This document shows, piece after piece, positions 12,901-25,600 of a stretch of DNA of 64,000 nucleotides. Origin of the DNA: Trichoplax sp. H2 (lineage: Eukaryota; Placozoa; Uniplacotomia; Trichoplacea); contig NOWV01000071.1 in NCBI GenBank assembly GCA_003344405.1, positions 298,457 to 362,456 of the forward strand. Reading direction: 5' to 3'. Positions within the stretch are counted from its first letter, which is position 1; every line of letters starts with the position of its first letter. Position numbers and translations under genes: made by a program. The notes under the pieces were generated by a model. That model did no database searches. It saw only the letters and a list, made by a program, of their open reading frames with translations, and was not told the DNA's origin.

Positions 12901-13892
12901 AATTAGAGTCCTATCGCTAGACGGATTACAAGAGTACACGGGGGTCTAGTATTGTTGATTAGTCTACAGTTGAGAGTATCATGCAAAGTCTTGTCTACAG
13001 TATGATTGAATACCAATTGCAACATGTGTATCCTTGTGCCAACGATGCGAAACTTTGGTAGATACCTTGTCAACCATTAGTGTTTGAGAGTGGAGCAATA
13101 TTCTGCACGAAAGTGTATCTATGCTCGTATACAGAGTATTCTACAGCTAAGACAATAAGCGTTAGCGGTAAATGATTATTAAATGACTACTGTATCAGAG
13201 GATTATGTTCATATCTAATGTCGATATTTTAGACCAGACACAGGAGAGTAAACTGCAAATGGACGTAGAATGTACTGTACAGTAACGTAGGATTCTTTTC
13301 AGCTTATCGGGTAGTATAACATCATTTGGATTGCAACCCAAATAGTATATCCCATGTTGGTTAGTGCAAGCACTACGAATATAGGCGTAGTAGCTTAGCT
13401 AATGTTGCCATTGATGGCTTAAGAGTCGTTATCAAACAATAAGCTGCTAGTGAAATACCTTATGCATGTGTAAAGTTTGGTTAGTCAACCATGGTTTAGG
13501 CATGCATAATTCATGAACGAGCTTCTACAAATTCATTGACAGATCTATTTTAGGTAGGTTTGATTTGTTTTTTAATTTCCTTGAGAACTCTTTCCTAGCA
13601 CAGGTTGCTGGAATAAATGGCATAGTACCGTAGCCTTGATGGACTACGTAGGTTAGTCGAATGATACCGTGTAGTAATTACCGTTTTGATTATTTTCAAT
13701 TCTTCTTGAAGCCCATTCCCCCTTATAACGGGCTTGGTACAAACCGAAATTTATCGCGATATCATCTGGAGATTACAGTCCATTAATTAATTATGCATCT
13801 TTATAGGCGAAATTCAACCCAACTTTGTTGTAAAATCGGTGGATTGAACGTCTATAAACATGAATTCGTTATCAATACCTAGATAACATTCT
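12900..13892. other. Intergenic, nothing recognised
   Basis: No open frame with splice support, no RNA gene and no clear repeat were found between the decayed family to the left and the satellite to the right. Confidence 0.5.
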
Positions 13893-14685
13893 AGAACTAC
13901 ACGGTTATCTATAAAGTATGAAAGTTAGCATAGATAGCGGTAATATTAACGATTATCCAATAGCGTTGTATACGGAAGTAAAGTGTTTATCTACGAATAG
14001 AAAGTATTGCTCAGACAATAACCCTTTCGTGATAGAATACAGCAAGTTTAGAACTACACTGTTATCTATAAAATATGAAAGTTAGCATAGATAGTGGTAA
14101 TATTGACAATTATCCAATAACGTTGTATACGGAAGTAAAGTGTTTATCTATGAATAGAAGTACTGCTCAGACAATTACCCTTTCATGATAGAATACAGTA
14201 CAGCAAGTTTAAAACTACACTGTTATCTATAAAATATGAAAGTTAGCATAGATAGCGGTAATATTCACGATTATCCAATAGCGTTGTATACAGAAGTAAA
14301 GTGTTTATCTACGAATAGAAAGTATTGCTCAGACAATAACCCTTTCGTGATAGAATACAGTACAGCAAGTTTAAAACTACACTGTTATCTATAAAATATG
14401 AAAGTTAGCATAGATAGCGGTAATATTAACGATTATCCAATAGCGTTGTATACGGAAGTAAAGTGTTTATCTATGAATAGAAGTATTGCTCAGACAATAA
14501 CCCTTTCGTGATAGAATACAGCAAGTTTAGAACTACACTGTTATCTATAAAATATGAAAGTTAGCATAGATAGTGGTAATATTGACAATTATCCAATAAC
14601 GTTGTATACGGAAGTAAAAGTGTTTATCTATGAATAGAAGTACTGCTCAGACAATTACCCTTTCATGATAGAATACAGCATGTTT
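13893..14685. repeat. 160-bp satellite, five copies with higher-order structure
   Basis: Five tandem units start at about 13893, 14050, 14211, 14373 and 14529, giving periods of 157, 161, 162 and 156 bp. Each opens with RGAACTACACTGTTATCTAT and closes with GATAGAATACAGCA. Two subtypes are visible. Units 1, 3 and 4 carry GATAGCGG, CGATTATCCAATAGCG and, except unit 4, CTACGAATAGAAAG. Units 2 and 5 carry GATAGTGG, CAATTATCCAATAACG and CTATGAATAGAAG with CAATTACCC. The order is A-B-A-A-B, and unit 1 to 4 and unit 2 to 5 are each about 480 bp apart, so a three-unit block was duplicated. No coding frame. The array is much better preserved than the neighbouring repeats. Confidence 0.9.
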
Positions 14686-14705
14686 GTTCATGTCCTTCAG
14701 CATGA

Positions 14706-14735
14706 ACTAGTAGAAACTCCCGAGTTTCTACTAGT
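14706..14735. repeat. Perfect 14-bp inverted repeat with 2-nt loop
   Basis: ACTAGTAGAAACTC is followed by CC and then its exact reverse complement GAGTTTCTACTAGT. It sits about 20 bp past the end of the 160-bp satellite. It could be a relic of a mobile element end, a cruciform-forming boundary or chance; the near-zero loop makes a stable hairpin or cruciform likely. Confidence 0.85.
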
Positions 14736-14779
14736 CTTTGTCTTCTTATAGTTATTGCTATTACCTCTATGTTTTAGTC

Positions 14780-15750
14780 GAATTTTTGACTAATATACAC
14801 AACCGGATGTTGCAACAAATTACTTGGACGAGTCTTGATTGAATACCCAATACCCAATATGTATTCGGGTTGCTTTGTCAGCAGCGATTTGTTGCTGCTT
14901 ATAAATATTCTTGTCGCATTATTTTTCAATTCAGCTTAGAGCCCTTTTTCCATACTACTGTACCTTGTACAAGCTAGTGTAATCAATTACTTGAGAGGCC
15001 TGATTAAATACCCAAGAGGTTGTCCAATATTCAAGTTATTAGTCGGTAATTGTTTGGGCCCATATTATTCTACCCTAAGTGATTTTTCATTTCGACACGC
15101 AGCCCTTTTCCATAGAATAAGCTAGTGAGTGGAATATACTGCTTGGGAGGGCCTAATTGAATACCCAATGTGTGTGGTAGTAGCTTAGTCAACAAGCATT
15201 TCTTTACGCTTGCAATATTCCAATCGAATGATTTCAAATTCATTCCATCCTGAGCTCATTCCTATACTGCAAGCAAATGGAATTGATTACTTAGGAAGCC
15301 TGGTTGAATAGTAGTAATAAACATTCAATAGACGTTGATATTGGTGCTAATTCAGCCACGGTTTATTTACGCTTCCATTGATTCTACCCGAATCATTTTT
15401 GAATTCAACGCACAGCCTAATTACTCTGAGAATACCCCTATTTAACAATCAAACTGCCTACAGTATTTGAGTGTCCAGATTCGGAGTAGTCAGCAACGGT
15501 TTATTTAAGCTGCGATTCTTCTCGTCCAATGTACATTTATTTCTGGAATTCAACTACACTGTAAGAAATGACTTCGGAAACCTAATTGAATCAGCAATGT
15601 TTGCTCATGCTAGCCAGTCAATGAAAACTTACCTTGTTATTGATTTTAACTCTTCTTGTATATCAATCTTCGTTCATCATCATCATCATCATGACATTGA
15701 AGAGCATGCTGATCGAATCAATAAGGAAGTAAAATAGACAAATAAGACTT
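14780..15750. repeat. Decayed tandem array, ~150-165-bp unit
   Basis: A diverged unit contains CCTRATTGAATACCCAAT and, about 100 bp later, CAGCCCTTTTCCATA. The first motif occurs near 14835, 14999, 15150, 15298 and 15582; the second near 14940, 15103, 15253 and 15413. Spacing of roughly 150-165 bp is close to the unit of the adjacent satellite, but the sequences do not resemble each other. The 88-codon open frame at 15471-15737 ends in a CAT run coding for histidines, lies in this decayed array and has no homologous look. Confidence 0.65.
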
Positions 15751-16960
15751 AACCATACGGTTTACCACACCCGTTATTCAATTACAAGATGGTTTATTGA
15801 TTTAGACCCTGAGGGAAGTGATTGAATAGGCTAGGATTTACTAGTGTGTCATTTAGTGGATTTCTGCCATTTGTAAAGGCCTCGATGGAGATAATTGTAG
15901 AGTTGATAAATGGAGTGGCCTAACTGATGCACCAATCCCACCAGGTAGGAATGAGATCATCATCCTTTTCGACAATGGATTTTTACTTACCTACTAGGCT
16001 GTAAACTTGGCTTAAATTACTCGTCTGAGGACGGTATGTCAATAAAGAATGCTAAGAGAAATGCTGTTTATTGTATCATTTCGACTGGTAGAGTAGTAGA
16101 CAAGGGATAAAACATTCGATTCTCTATCCAGTCGAGTAGCCATTTTATTAGGCAAATATTAACTGTTGCAATCCATAGCTATTGGCTTACAGTTTCAATT
16201 CTTCGATGGGGGCTGAGCTGATGAAAGTGGTTGCATTCTCTTCCTTACCACCTTTTTATTCCCATATTGCATGTCTTGAATCATCATGATAAATTATTTT
16301 TCCATTAGTCATCGTTATTTTACATCGTTACTAGTCAACGACATTGTAAAGGATAGCTTGACGATGGATTATTCCCCAGCTTGATCATCATTCTCTTATC
16401 CAGAAGTTGTGCTCTTATAGTGGCTTACTACAGTGGTAGGGTAAGGTGCAAATGGCGATAGTTTAATGTTGTAGCTTTCTCCATAACTAGACCATGTTGA
16501 ACTGTTAGAGAAGAAGAGATAGTAGCCATGATTGCATTATTGAGTTTAGGCGTTGTTCATCATCCTCCGAGTGTGGAGAAGACCATTATGCTAGTGTTGT
16601 CGTTTACATTCCCAAGCCATCGATACTAGACAAAGATTCTATTTTACTGAACAGGAAGAGAGACAAATAGCTCTCCATCAGTATCATAGCATGTCGATAG
16701 ATTGGCTTTTTATGCTTTCATTCCTTTTTAATATCGTTTGCTTTCGAATTAAAAATGTTTTTTTTTCCATTGGTATTGCTTCCACTACTCGTGATGGATT
16801 GCAATGATCAACGATACTGTACGATAGCAAATGGATTATGCCCTTGTCTGTGAGGAGTGTAATGGCTTTGCAAAGCAATCACTCAAAGTTGCTTTCATCA
16901 ACAGACTAAAATAGATTCATGACGCGACTTCTTTTTCATCTTCTTCTTTCTCTTCCATTT
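15750..16960. other. Intergenic, nothing recognised
   Basis: AT-rich sequence with many CAT/ATG and TTCC tracts. An 8-bp inverted repeat (TCGACTGG and CCAGTCGA) lies around 16081-16134 with a spacer of about 37 bp and is unremarkable. No supported gene. Confidence 0.5.
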
Positions 16961-16969
16961 TGTTTCTTT

Positions 16970-17970
16970 AATACGGCAGTACACTGACATTAAATTTGCA
17001 TTTTTCTTGCATTCCTTCAAGTTCAATTGACTGTGTAGTAGTACTGTAATTTAAGCAGTTCATTTTTCTCTTCCATCTTTTCTATTTCTTTCTTTATTTC
17101 ATCAATACGATACTATTTTTGACACTGAATTTCCATTTTTCCTGCATCCATTGAAGTTCAACGAACTGCTTAGCGTAGTAGTGCTGCAATGGAATAAGTA
17201 TTTTCTCTTCCGCCAATACTGTTTCTTCAATTAATACGACACCATTTTCATATAGAATTTGGATATTTCCTACATTGTCTGAAGTTCACCGGGTGGACAT
17301 ACTGTAGTTGAACTATTATTTTCTCTTGCACGAATCCCATTTCTTGAATTAAAACGACTCTATTTTGGCATTGAATTTGCATCTTTCCTGTATTCGTTGA
17401 ACTTCAATTGACCAAATGCTTTTTCTTGAATTAAATCGACACTATTTTGACATTGAATTTGCATCTTTCTTGCATTCGTTGAACTTTAATTGACGAAACA
17501 CTTTCTCTTGAATTAAATCGACTCCATTTTGATATTGAATTTGCATCTTTCCTGCATTCGTTGAACTTCAATCGACCAAATACTTTCTCTTCCATCTTCT
17601 TTCTTCAATGTGATTCGACTTTGACATTAAATTTGAATCGTTCTTGCATTCACTAAAGATAAATAGACCGTTGACTAATACCTTCATTGAGAGTTCAGAA
17701 ATATCTTCTCTCCTGTCTTATTTCTTGAATGAACATGACACGACTTTTGGCATTCCATTTGGATATTTCCTGGCATTTACTGAAGTTCTCTACTGTCATT
17801 GAAGAAGTACTTTCTCTTCCATTTTTGTTTCTTTGAATAATGATACTGTGGTAACCCATTTGGATATTTCCTGTTTTCATTCAAGTTGAATAAACTACGT
17901 CGGAGTCATTAAAATGATACTTTCTCTTGCATCTTGTTTCTTTGAACGGCGATACTTAAGCCATTTCCTA
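16970..17970. repeat. Decayed tandem array, ~83-137-bp unit, TTGCATCTTTCCTGCATTC core
   Basis: About ten copies of a unit with the core TTTTGACATTGAATTTGC followed by TTTCYTGCATTCGTTGAA and TTCAATTGACC. They occur near 16985, 17117, 17247, 17362, 17446, 17529, 17619, 17741, 17850 and 17955. The three middle copies (17362-17600) are the most alike and have a period of about 83 bp; outer copies are more diverged and longer. Each unit also carries a TTTCTCTTCCATYTT pyrimidine stretch, which gives the region its strong TTC/CTT strand bias. Non-coding in all frames. Confidence 0.75.
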
Positions 17971-17974
17971 CGTT

Positions 17975-18775
17975 CACAGGCGGTGTCGTTGATGATTTCA
18001 ATGGCATAATACTGAGTTGAAAATTATTTAATATCTAATGAATGAATAATTAGGTATATTATCCTTTCTCTCCTTTTTTCCTTTTGCTTAAAGAATACCT
18101 TTTTCAACTACTTTGTCGTGTATTTTGAATGATCCATCAACTCGATATTGTCCCTTGAAGAAATTTCTGATGGATCAATTCGATCGACATGGCAGCTACT
18201 TGCAGACATTGATAGAAGGCTTTTTTTCTTCACTTTCAATTTGTTGTCAAGTTGATTCTCTTCCTCTTTCATTTTATTGATTCTTTTTACCTCTCTTGAG
18301 CGTATCCCATTGACATTAGCCTTTTCAAAGTTCGACCTTTGATTGCTTGCCTATTTGATTTTCATTTAAAACTGCTTTCATTTGGTTACAATGTGTGATT
18401 GATTGAATTGTTTCATGATCCTCCATATTAGACCGTGATTGCAAAAGCGCTTTCTATTCCATTTCCGAGCTATTTTTTAGTCACTGCTATAGTTGCTTGC
18501 CATCGAATTGGCAAGAGAGTGAATTATTCGGTTTGCCTTCAACAATTGAAGAATTAGCGCTCTTCGACAGTAGAGATAGATTGCTCAAGTTTCTTTTCAA
18601 TCCAAATACCTTGTAGCTTTGCATGCCCACATTCTTGTGATTTGAGTAAACTACTGTATACTCTTCCACGGTACTTCCATGCTAGTAGACTTTAAGACAA
18701 TTTGATTTAAAAATAACCTCGCTACTATTCGAAATCTGATGATGGATGGAAACTATCCGTCATGGAATTTTCTCA
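17975..18775. other. Intergenic, nothing recognised
   Basis: Continues the pyrimidine-rich strand bias of the array to its left but without a clear repeat unit. No gene supported. Confidence 0.45.
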
Positions 18776-18779
18776 ATCA

Positions 18780-19310
18780 GCTTCTCTATCCTAACTCGTT
18801 GATCCCAACTGCTAAAATATTACAGCAATATCGATGCCCTTGAAATATGTCAACACTCCTCATCATCAGCCATTCAAATATCCTGATCCAATGGATCTAC
18901 TCTATCATTTAGTCACGCATTCATAACATATCCAGTGAAAATTTCCAACAAGCCAAAACATGGACTGAATATGCATGAATTGGCCGTATCCTTTTGCCCC
19001 TACTTTATTCCTCAAGGGAAAATCCAAACACGACAGCCATGTCGATAGCCTTAACATTCTTCATCATCATCATGCCATGAAATTTCAGTTTTCCAATAAC
19101 GACTATTCATTTTCCCAACGAGCCCAAAATGAATTCACTATCAATCCATCAACAGTATCATCCCATTCCTCAAGGGAAAATCCAGCTATCGACAGCAATG
19201 TCGTGAGCTTTAACAATCCTCATCATTCGCAAGGCATCCGTATGTTGTGTAACTTATCCATTCAAAATTCCCCCCAACTAGCCAAAAATAGATTAAGCAT
19301 CCATCAGTGA
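18780..19310. repeat. Decayed repeat upstream of the myosin gene
   Basis: Blocks built on CCTCAAGGGAAAATCCA, GACAGCNATGTCG, CTTTAACAATCCTCATCAT recur at about 19009-19100 and 19170-19260, with a more diverged copy near 18825-18930. The period of about 160 bp is similar to other families nearby. The 111-codon open frame at 18975-19310 runs through two of these copies in the same frame, which is why its translation seems internally repeated (DSHVDSLNILHH against DSNVVSFNNPHH). I regard it as non-coding, though a repeated low-complexity peptide cannot be excluded. Confidence 0.6.
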
Positions 19311-19645
19311 ACAATACCATCTGGTTAAGATTGCTTTCATCATTGAATGGATATCAAGGGAAAAGATCTTTTAGCCAACAGTTTCTCCATGTTATAATGA
19401 GATAGAACCAACACTTGGCAGCAATCAATAGGCATTAAGGAGATGTTATTGAATAGCTTTTGTTTGTATTGACTATTTCTTTTGGTCTATGGATGCCATG
19501 GTTATTCTATTCATTTTGATGGGTATTTCTTTCTTTCCCCTTTTTCTTATTAGTGATATCAATTGATTGCATGCGGTAGAAAACAATTTGACTAGGAGAA
19601 TTTTCACTTTATCCCAAGTGTTGAAGATAGCCAACCTCGATCAAG
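19311..19645 (+). promoter_or_regulatory. Immediate upstream region of the myosin VII start codon
   Basis: This stretch precedes the initiator ATG at 19646. It contains TTTCTTTCTTTCCCCTTTTTCTTATTAG-like pyrimidine text near 19530-19555 that could be either promoter-proximal sequence or the acceptor of a 5' UTR intron. No TATA box could be assigned. An in-frame TAG at 19628-19630 closes the frame just before the start. Confidence 0.3.
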
Positions 19646-22600
19646 ATGGTCATCGTTGCCAAGGTAAAGCATCATGATTGAATATATTGGATTGTCATGG
19701 CTTGGCTAAGAATCATCGATTGAAAAAAAGCAGATGATGACGGCCATAGCTTAGTCATCCCTTCACTTTTTTCTTGATATGTATCCATTGCCGTGTGGTG
19801 GATGGAAAGGAGGATATAGATTGAAAACATGTTTTGCCATTGCCATACTGTAACAAAATATTTTCCTCTTTCTTCTCCTCTCTTGTAGGGAGACCACGTT
19901 TGGTTGGATCAGCAAAAAGGTGGCGAATTCGATTTGCCCATCGCTGGTGTAGTAACCTTTTCTGAGAAAGGAGAAATTGTAGTTATCGACGACAATGGAA
20001 AGGTAACATGGTTTGATTGCTCAATTGGATAGAGAAGAGTGTTTAAATTTGATAGGGTTAGGGTTCGATGACGCTTATATTATGTTGATAGAGAGTGAAC
20101 TTATTTACATGATGGAAAGAATAAGCTATTTACTCTTGATGTTGGTTAACTTCCATTGTGGTGATGGATGATCATAGATTGAGAAAATCAACTCAATATC
20201 GTACTTCAATTGACTAAGGACAAAATAGAGAATGTAGCTTTGACAAACGTTAATGTTATAGCACGGTAACAGAAGGGAAAATTAGTTTCTACTTGAAGCA
20301 GTTAAGGACAACATATACAATAGTGCCTTGACATAAATGAACGTTATAGAAGGATAATGGAAGAAAAAAATCAACATAGTGTCCTATTTAATTGTCATTA
20401 ATTAAAGATAAAATACAACATTACTTTTGACACAAGTTGACGTTGTGTAGTAACAAGGAAAGGGGAAGAATCCACTTCATGCCGTTCTTCAAATGATGAT
20501 TAATCCAGGATAAAATATCAAATACAGTCTTGACATAAGTTTACGGTATGCAATGATAATGGAAGGGGAAATCAACTCAAGATTGTAGTTTAAGTCGTTA
20601 AGGGATCAATGCAAAATATAGTCTTGATAAACGTAATGAAAGAAGAAAATCCACTCAATGCCGTACATGAAATGATAATTAATTAATTTATCAATTATAG
20701 TTTTGACATAAGTTTACGGTATACAATGATAATGGAAGGGGAAATCAATTCAAGATTTTGCAGCTTAAGTCGTTAAGGATCAATGCAAGGCGCAGTCTTG
20801 ATGTAAGTTAATGTAATGAAATAATAAGGAAAGAAGAAAATCAACTCAATGCCCTATTTGGATTATAGAATCAATTAAGGATAAAAATACAAATTATAGT
20901 CTTAAATTAAGTTAATGCTAGGTAATGATAATGATAGAATAGAAGGTAATAATCAACCCAGGATCAATACAAAATGTAGCCTTGACGTAAATTAACGTTC
21001 AGTAATGCTAAGGAAAGATAATGATCAACTCAATACCGTATTTTGATTGGAATTGATTCATGAAGGTAAAAAAATCAAATGTAACCTTGACATAAGTTTA
21101 CATTATGCAATGATCAGGAGAGAGGAAAATCAACTCAATGCCATATTTGAATTTGAATTCATTGGGGAGAAAAAATACAACATGTAGCCTTGATATAACT
21201 TAACGTTATGCTATGATAATGCAAGGAGAAATCAACTGCCTACCATATTTTACTGGAGGATAAAATACAGATTGTAGCCATGGCATGAATGAACGTTATG
21301 CATCTTGATGATAAAGTTAAACCAGTTCATTTCGATGTTATAAAGATACGAAACGAGTAGGTCTTGATATTACTTACGGTTAAGGGATAGCCAACGCATG
21401 TGTCTATCTATAATGATGGTATAGTAAAACCAGTTTATTTCCATAGTTCACGAATATAAAATGAGTTGATCTGGAGTTTACTTTAATGGAAAGGAATCAA
21501 ATATATTGAATGAAGGATGAAATGCTAAAAGTGTAGCCTGACATGAGTTAGCATTTTACAGGATGATAGAAAAGAGATATAGGCTCAATTGAAGTAGACA
21601 AGAAGAGGTGATCTTTATTTAACTCATGAATTAGTTATAACTGTACTTATGCTAGATTATGCTAGATTAGACAAGTGAAAATCAAACTCATTTGAATGGC
21701 TGTACTGATAAAATAGTTGGTCCTTAAAGGAATTAAAGTTACGATTATCGATGATGGAAAGTAAAACTGATTTCATATGACATAGTTTCGGAATCATATC
21801 CTTAGCTTTTGCCTTAGCTAACGTTCGTTGCGATTATTAAAGATTCTGGAGAATAAAATCCGATTAGTGGCATGTTTTTAGCATAGAATATTGAATTAGT
21901 CTTTTTAACATTTGCTAACCGATATCCGATCGCTGGTAATGGAAAAGAAACGCCAGTTTCTTTACATGCTGGAAGGATAAAATAGTTAACCTTAACATTC
22001 ATCATATCTATTTCTAATCTATCTAATCATGATAGTACTACTTCACATAAAGTAAATTTAAATGTAAAACCATCGAGCTTTAACTTAATCGACTCTTCTG
22101 CATCATGAAAATAGCCGTTGCACAAATCCTACAAATAGTAATCTATCTTCATGCACATTGTAAACTATCTCCAGCCTTGATGATATTTCTTACCATGAGT
22201 GATTACTTTGGATGTAACTACTACAACAAATTCTTATCCATTTTCTGATTTATCACGTTGAAATGATGCCTAGTGTAGCCTAGAAAAAATGGCTAGGCTT
22301 TTAGCTAGCTTGTATCTATTGCAGAAATATTATTTGGTAAATCGTTATGCTTTTAGCCATCTTGTGTCCCTTTCTGAAGTGTTTAGTGTTAAAATCGTTC
22401 CTTAGCTTGCATTCATTTCTACCATTTTACATCCATGATCGATTACTAGCGTTAAGGATTTTGCCTTTAAGATATTAAAAATATCCAAGTAGCATTGTTT
22501 AATCTTCTTCCATTTTCATGCGTTTGTAATAGTATTCGATTGAACAATATTCTAGAAGACATTAATCAATGTTATTGAATCTTACTTACTCAATATTATA

Positions 22601-25600
22601 CGCCTATGACAGACTGTTAATTTGTCAACCAAAAATCTAATTTGACAGGCGATATGGTAGCATTTTATTCTGTGTTATATAGAGATACAATTACATTTTG
22701 TTTTGTGCAATGTCGACAACGCTTTCTGTTGACTTTGACATCTATTTTGTCACTTTTGATATTTCGTACATAAGAAAATAGTCCATACTTTAAGTAATGA
22801 GATATTGATCCACATACTCAACACCAACGCTTTGTTATATAGTAATTTACCAAAAAAATGGGATTATACGATATTGCTGTTATTGATCATGAATGCAGTT
22901 TAGGTTAAGTAATAATTTTTTTCATAGTTTGTTATTTTAGATATAGAAATTTGAAAGAAAGTTGCGAAATTTGAACAGATTATTATTACACTATTGTCTA
23001 TCAAATATGAAGTGCTTCAATTATATTCAAATTTGCTACTTAATTAACTACTGAAGTATAGTCTAGAATACTAAATAGTTGAACAATTGTAATACATTCA
23101 GGTCCATCAGCGCATTTGGATCTTTTTATTGCAGTATTAGACGTCTAGGATAAGCAGTAGCAAGTAGTACTCTCACATATTTTACTTCCAAATTGTCATT
23201 GGCAATGTCTTTATTTAAGAATTCTTTCTACTTCACCAACTACTCTACTGTAATAGTACAAAAGAGTTGTTTACAAACAGGAAGTAATCTTCAATAGGTT
23301 GGTGCACAGTTTTATAAATTGTCAACTTTGGTGGGCAATGTTAGAATTGATTACTTTTCCGACCACGAGTACTAACTACTACTAGTATGCCAAGACTGCA
23401 TATTAAAATCAAAACTTCCACTATTTCATCATTCAATCAAATTATTGATCACATCAGAGCCCAATATACAATAGTTAAATTGAAACAAAGGCGCTAGATA
23501 GTTCATCTTCAACTAGCTAGAGTGACAAACTTGTAATTCTTAATCTTTAATCTAACATAAATGTGCAAGGAAAGCGGTTATACTAAGGGTATTTCAATAT
23601 CACATCGTTGAAGCTATTTGACTGCCAATGTTATCAATAGGAACATCCTGTATCGAAAGCCAAATCCGACAAAGTTATTAAGATTATGCACCCAACTAGT
23701 ATTCAGGGTGTTGAGGATATGGTAAGTATATTATTAAATTACATAGGCAGACTTAGAATTTAATTTCGATTTTAAGGCAGATTTGTATCATCAGACTTGA
23801 TGCTGTAAGACTGTTGTATCATCTATTAGATTGATTGCATGTTATTGTAGATAACGCAATAGAAAATGCTTATTAAACTTAATGGTGACTAAATTTATTA
23901 TCATTGGCATATAGGTTAATCTAGACGACCTGCAAGAATCTAGTATATTGCATAATCTTCAATTAAGATTCGATAACAATGATATCTATGTAAGTATCTC
24001 TCATGTTGTATGATAGAGCATAAAATTTGTGAAAGAAAATTGACAGTATGTCAAATCTAGTGAATTAGCGTAAAGCTACACTATACTAGGTGATAGTTAA
24101 TAATTAGATCAGATAGAAAATGGATAAATCCGCTATCTTTCTTCTGTACCTGTATCTCTTACCAAGACAAAGAAATTGACCGTGCATGTGCTTACACGAC
24201 TGATGGTCTTGTTTATTGTATCGTCCTAGACCTATATTGGAACTATTCTTGTTGCCGTCAATCCATATGAACCACAATCTATTTACACTGCCGAATATAT
24301 CCAAAAATATCAAGATCAACCTTTTGGAGATTTACCTCCACATATCTATGCTGTGACTAATCATGTTTATAATACAATGAAAATAGAACATGCCGATCAG
24401 TGCTTAATTATCAGGTAAAATTACTTTCAATTCCTTATTGATGAAATTAACTTCGTACGTTATTTGTAAATCGTAATTCACCGTATTGATTGCAATTAAT
24501 AATATAATATTGACCTGCATTAGCGGCGAATCTGGAGCTGGCAAGACAGAGTCTGCAAAGTTGGTTCTGCAATATTTGGCTACTATTAGTGGTAAAAATT
24601 CTTCCGTCGAGCAGCAAATTTTAGAAGCAAATCCAATCCTTGAAGGTAACCATGATCATTTGCAGTTATGTATGAAGTGATCTATGTCATTGCTTGTACT
24701 TATTAAATTACCCTTTCCAATCTTTGTATAGCATTTGGTAATGCTAAAACTATTCGTAACGATAACTCAAGTCGTTTCGGAAAGTACACCGAAATAAATT
24801 TCAACGATTACGGAATAATCGAAGGTGCTCATGTTGAGCAATATCTACTGGAAAAATCAAGGATTGTAAATCAGGTAAAAGCTTATATCAAGGGTTCTCA
24901 TGGCATAAATAAGTACTCTCTGCTCATATATACATACATCAATTTAAGTGCTTTATCTCTGGAATAGCAACATACAGACTACATTACAGGGGTATTTTAG
25001 CTCGCTATAGGCTTAGTCAAATATTAAAATAATTAAATATTTCTATATTGATTATTTTAGATGAAGGATGAACGGAACTATCATATCTTTTATCGAATGC
25101 TTGCTGGCCTTCCAAGTAGCGAAAAAGCGAGGCTTCAACTTACAAAAGCGACAGATTATTTTTATCTTACTAGGGTAAACATTCGTCCAGTATCTGTGAA
25201 CGAAAGGATGTTGCTTCTACTTAAAATGATATTATTCTCACTTTAGTACTACGGTATCAGTAGCTGACCGCTTTAACCCTCGTTTTACTTTTAGGGTAAT
25301 TGCACTACTTGTCAAGATGGAGATGAAAAAGAACTATTTAATCATATCAATAATGCAATGGAGGTACATTCTATGAAATGATTGGTACATTTTTTAATGT
25401 TGTTAAAATCATTAATACAGAGTAAAGGCTCTAGTACTAACTTCATGCTCTCATTGTATTGACCACTGTTTAGGTCTTAAATTTTAATACCGACGAAATT
25501 AAATCTATATTCCAAGTTCTATCTGGGATTCTTAATCTAGGAAACATTCAATTCTCAGGCAATTTATAAATGCTTGTAATGTTGAATTAACAATACATAA

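Noticed and set aside
15471-15737. 88-codon open frame ending with a histidine run
   Set aside because: Lies in a decayed tandem array and the histidines come from a CAT microsatellite.
18975-19310. 111-codon open frame upstream of myosin VII
   Set aside because: It runs through two copies of a decayed DNA repeat; the peptide repetition follows from that, and no splice link to the myosin exists.
24104-24319. Minus-strand open frame over myosin exon 5
   Set aside because: Shadow of a well-supported coding exon on the other strand; the same applies to 26344-26550 and 31018-31215.
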